Shown piece by piece: positions 61,077 to 64,000 of a stretch of 64,000 bases of DNA; positions within the stretch are counted from its first letter, which is position 1; each line of letters starts with the position of its first letter. The stretch is from NCBI RefSeq assembly GCF_904849725.1, contig NC_058523.1, forward strand, positions 207,541,689 to 207,605,688. The letters are read 5' to 3'. The notes under the pieces are model-generated. The model saw nothing but the letters and a program-made list of their open reading frames with translations, did not search any database and was not told the DNA's origin. Position numbers and translations under genes: made by a program. This DNA comes from Hordeum vulgare subsp. vulgare (Eukaryota; Streptophyta; Magnoliopsida; Poales; Poaceae).

Positions 61077-62456
61077 TGATACGTCTCCAATGTATCTATT
61101 TTTCCAATCACTTTTTCTATTGTTTTGGACTCTAATTTACACGATTTGAATGAAACTAACCCAGACGAACATTGTTTTCAGTAGAAGTCCCTTGGTGTTA
61201 TTTTTGTGCAGAAATAAAAGTTCTCTGAATTGGACGAAACATTTTGTTAAATTTTCTAGGATTTATAATGAATTTTGGAGAAACTACATACCGAAGGGGG
61301 GTTGTTTGTGGCCCACGAGGCAAGAAGACGCCACCCCCTGGGTGTGCCTTGTTGTGTGGTCGGACCCATGAGCCTCCACTCACCCTATTTCTAGTCCTAT
61401 AAATTCACGTATTCGAAGAAAAAAATTAGAGAGAATTTTTCATTGTGATCTATGAGACGGAGCCACCGCCACCTCGTGTTCTTCCTCCGGAGGGATTATC
61501 TCGAGCATGTTTTTTTCTCTAGAATGGGGGATCCATCATTGTCGTCATGATCAACCCTTTTCAATCAACAATTTCATGATGCTCACCATTGGGAGTGAGT
61601 AATTCCTTTGTAGGATCGCTGGTCGGTGATATGATTTGGATGTGATTGATCATGTAATGGAATTTAGTTGATAGGCCTTGATCCCTAGTATCCATTATGT
61701 TCTGAGACTGATGTTGCTATGAGTTTTCTATGCTTATTGCTTGTCACTAGGGCCTGAGTACCACGATTTCAGACCTACACTTATTATGTTCTCCCTAAAT
61801 ATGAAACGTTTTTAGGTCCTATCCTGCAAGTTGTATGCACCTATTATGTGTCCTGATCCGCATACCCCAAGGTGACAATAATCGGGATTCTTTCTGGTGA
61901 TTGCCGTAATTTCAGGACTTCATGTATTCATCATTTGTTAATGCTTTATTTTGGTTCTCTATAAAAAGGAGGCCTTAATATCCCTTAGTTTACAATAGGA
62001 CCCCGCTGCCACGGGAGGGTAGGACAAAAGATGTCATGGAAGTTCTTGTCGCAAGCATGTATGACTATATACGGAATACATGCCTACATTATATTGATGA
62101 ATTTGAGCTAGTTCTGTGTCGCTCTAGTGTGTAAGTGTTACATGATTGATGTCATCCATATCTTTCCATAGTTGTACCATGTTCCTATGCTTTACATATA
62201 CTGAATCTTGCTAAGTTAGTATTGTTTTTGTCACCGTCACTACTGTTACCAAGTTGGTGCTATTACTGTTACTGCTACTACTATTCGCCGTTCTACTAAA
62301 CCTTTGCTGCAAGAGATATCCCAGGTGCGGTCGAATAGGCAACTCAACTGTCAAGACCTATAAATATTCTTTGGCTCCCCTTGTGTCGAATCAATAAATT
62401 AGGGTGAAATACTACCCGTGAAAATTGTCGTTATCCCCCATACTTGTAGGTTATCA
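61077..62456 (+). repeat. 3' LTR of element A
   Basis: TGATACGTCTCCAATG to GTAGGTTATCA. TATA-like tataaat at 61398-61404. 1380 bp, the same layout as 19499-20830. Confidence 0.88.
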
Positions 62457-63241
62457 CGGGTGCAGCCTCACGAGGCCCGAGGTTGTCCTCGTCCGCAGGG
62501 TAGGCAGTGGCAGCAACCTTGTACACATGCTCAATGGAGCGGACGACCAAGGTGATGACACCACCACAGCCCGACATCTTGATGGTGTTGTAGGCGTGGT
62601 GGGTGACGACCATGAACTTGGCGAGGGCTGGCTTTCCCAAGCTGGTGTTCTACGGCACGCCTATGTGACCCACATGAAAATCAAAAAACATCGTGTGGTA
62701 ATATGTTTGGCTGCCGAAGGTGACAGGAAGTCGCACTTTCCCTAGGGGCAAAGTGGGTCCGTCGACCACACCGGAGAATGCCCTTGTGGGTGTCAAGTGC
62801 TTGTAAGGCACTTGAAGCTGCTCAAGGATATTGATGGAGGGCAAATTGAGGCTTGTGCTCACGTTGATGAGTGTCTTGGTGATGCCTATGTTGTTGATGG
62901 CAGGGGTACACAGTATGGGGATGGTGCCCACAACCATTATGGACATGGGGTGGTCCTTGGAGTCGAAGGTGGTTGCATACTGTGACCACTTCAGGGGCCT
63001 TGTGGTCTCGGGGCCCGGGAGGGCCGCGTTCACCTCGCGGGAGAATTTCTTGAGGTGGCGGTTCGAGGAGGAAGCCTAGGATCCACCAATGATGCATGCC
63101 ATCCCACGAGGCTCCTCGTAGCCCCCACTGTCCTTATCAGGCAAGTTGTCGTTATTAGCATTGGGACTCAGAGTAATGTCGTTGGCCCGAGGGTCAGCAA
63201 GGATGGTCCCGCCAGCATTGAAAATTGTTGTTACCTTCATT
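62457..63241 (-). pseudogene. Gypsy (Tat-type) element G: gag end and protease segment
   Basis: Minus strand, read from 63241. Pieces include LKWSQYATTFDSKDHPMSI (~63000), TKTLINVSTSLNLPSINIL (protease site; DGGSSLN is usual, here NVSTSLN), GKVRLPVTFGSQTYY, then KPALAKFMVVTHHAYNTIK and PADEDNLGPREAAP at the border with A. The usual catalytic Asp of the protease is not seen. Element A (19499-62456) separates this from the reverse transcriptase. Confidence 0.82.
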
Positions 63242-64000
63242 TGTAGGATTGAAAGTATGTCTAGAGGGGGTGATTAGACTACTTGACAAGATAAAAACTT
63301 AGCCTTTTCCTAATTTTAAGTGTGGCCCAATTTTTGCAATTATGACTGGTCAAGTACACCCTACACATGCATATTACGGAGACTTGATGTTAGTGGAGAC
63401 TTCATCCCATGGACGGTAACGACTGCAAGAGTCCACGGAGGGCTCCGCCCACAAGGGGTCCACAAGAAGCAGCCTTGTCTATTCCACCATGGCTTCCGCC
63501 CATGAAGGACTAGCTCACTCATGGTAGATCTTCACAAAGTAGGCGATCTCCTTGCCCTTACAAACATATTGCTTCAACTCCACAACACGAAGTAGGAGGC
63601 TCCCCAGCGACACCTAACCAATCTAGGAGGCACCACCCTCCAAAAGGTAATAGATGTGGTAGAACGATGATCTCTTGCTCTTGTGCTTCAAAGAGATAGT
63701 CTCCTCAACACTCGATCAATCTCTCACAGATTTGGCATGGGTAGGAGAGATTGATTTTGTGTAAAGCAACTTGGGCATGCTAGAAATCAAGGTTCAAATG
63801 AGTGGATCGGAATCTCTTGATCTCAACACATGAGTAGGTGGTTCTCTCTCTAAAAAATGGATCTGGCAAGTGTAATTGTGTTCTGAGTGCTTCCTGTGAA
63901 AATGAGAGGTAGGTGGAGGGGTATTTATAGGGATCCCACAAAATTCAACCATTACAACATTATTTCCCAACTCGGTGACACCGGAAAGAATATCAATGGT
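63242..64000. mobile_element. LTR-like sequence 'F', runs off the window
   Basis: Begins TGTAGGATTGAAAGTATGTC at 63242, where coding similarity to G stops. I remember this sequence type as a common cereal LTR. TATA-like tatttatag at 63922-63930 after AG-rich DNA suggests a plus-strand promoter. No ORF is supported. The end lies outside the window, so element type and strand are uncertain. Confidence 0.5.

Larger units (their letters stand above)
19499..62456 (+). mobile_element. Sabrina-like (Athila-related) element 'A', with nested insertions
   Basis: LTRs at 19499-20830 and 61077-62456. Between them are a leader with a tRNA-Asp-like primer site, gag-protease (split by CACTA2), a second ORF (split by element B) and a 3' non-coding region with two polypurine tracts. 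Flanks are CGTGC (19494-19498) and CGGGT (62457-62461), a poor target duplication (3 of 5). The insertion is better supported by the fact that Gypsy G protease resumes at 62457 and its reverse transcriptase ends at 19498. No reverse transcriptase or integrase is seen, so A looks non-autonomous. The LTRs differ strongly, as expected for an old element. Confidence 0.87.

Overview
The window is nuclear DNA from a large, repeat-rich grass genome. The repeat types match those I remember from the wheat/barley/rye tribe: an Angela/BARE-type Copia element, Sabrina-, WHAM- and Fatima-type relatives of Athila, a Tekay-type chromovirus and CACTA transposons with 'TTTGCCGTCAGC' subterminal repeats. Family names are from memory, not from a search. 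I see no host gene, rRNA, tRNA or CRISPR array. Almost every base can be assigned to a transposable element, and nearly all coding regions are broken.

Layout. (1) 1-3873: right part of a minus-strand CACTA element ('CACTA1') with a broken TNP2 transposase. (2) 3874-8454: 3' part, LTR and a short leader of a Sabrina-like element ('S'). (3) 8455-63241: an old minus-strand Gypsy element of Tat type ('G'), split into RNase H (8455-9653), reverse transcriptase (18580-19498) and protease (62457-63241) by two insertions. The first is a full-length Copia element (9654-18579, TSD GTGGG). The second is a Sabrina-like element 'A' (19499-62456). (4) A's gag is split by a deleted CACTA element ('CACTA2', 21864-26985, TSD TCT), and its second ORF is split by element 'B' (29854-58571, TSD CTCCT/CTACT). 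(5) B contains a 14-kb chromovirus 'D' (31979-45980, TSD TATTG) and an LTR fragment 'C' (47067-47294 and 55470-57215). (6) C is itself interrupted by a minus-strand gag-protease element 'E' (47295-55469, TSD GGCAT/GGCCT). (7) From 63242 another LTR-like sequence ('F') runs off the window. The order G > A > B > C > E is five layers deep.

How the parts relate. D, the Copia element and G carry polymerase domains, and each has a changed residue in the reverse-transcriptase catalytic box. A, B and E show no reverse transcriptase or integrase and look non-autonomous. They share Athila-type signals: a tRNA-Asp-like primer site, 'AAGCTTGGGG' polypurine tracts and, in B and E, a 48-bp block ending in a hairpin. 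The most interesting leads are an accessory ORF in D with a possible dsRNA-binding-like layout, the 48-bp block, doubled polypurine tracts, a large palindrome upstream of both CACTA transposase starts, and a 339-bp identical patch between the otherwise diverged LTRs of D.
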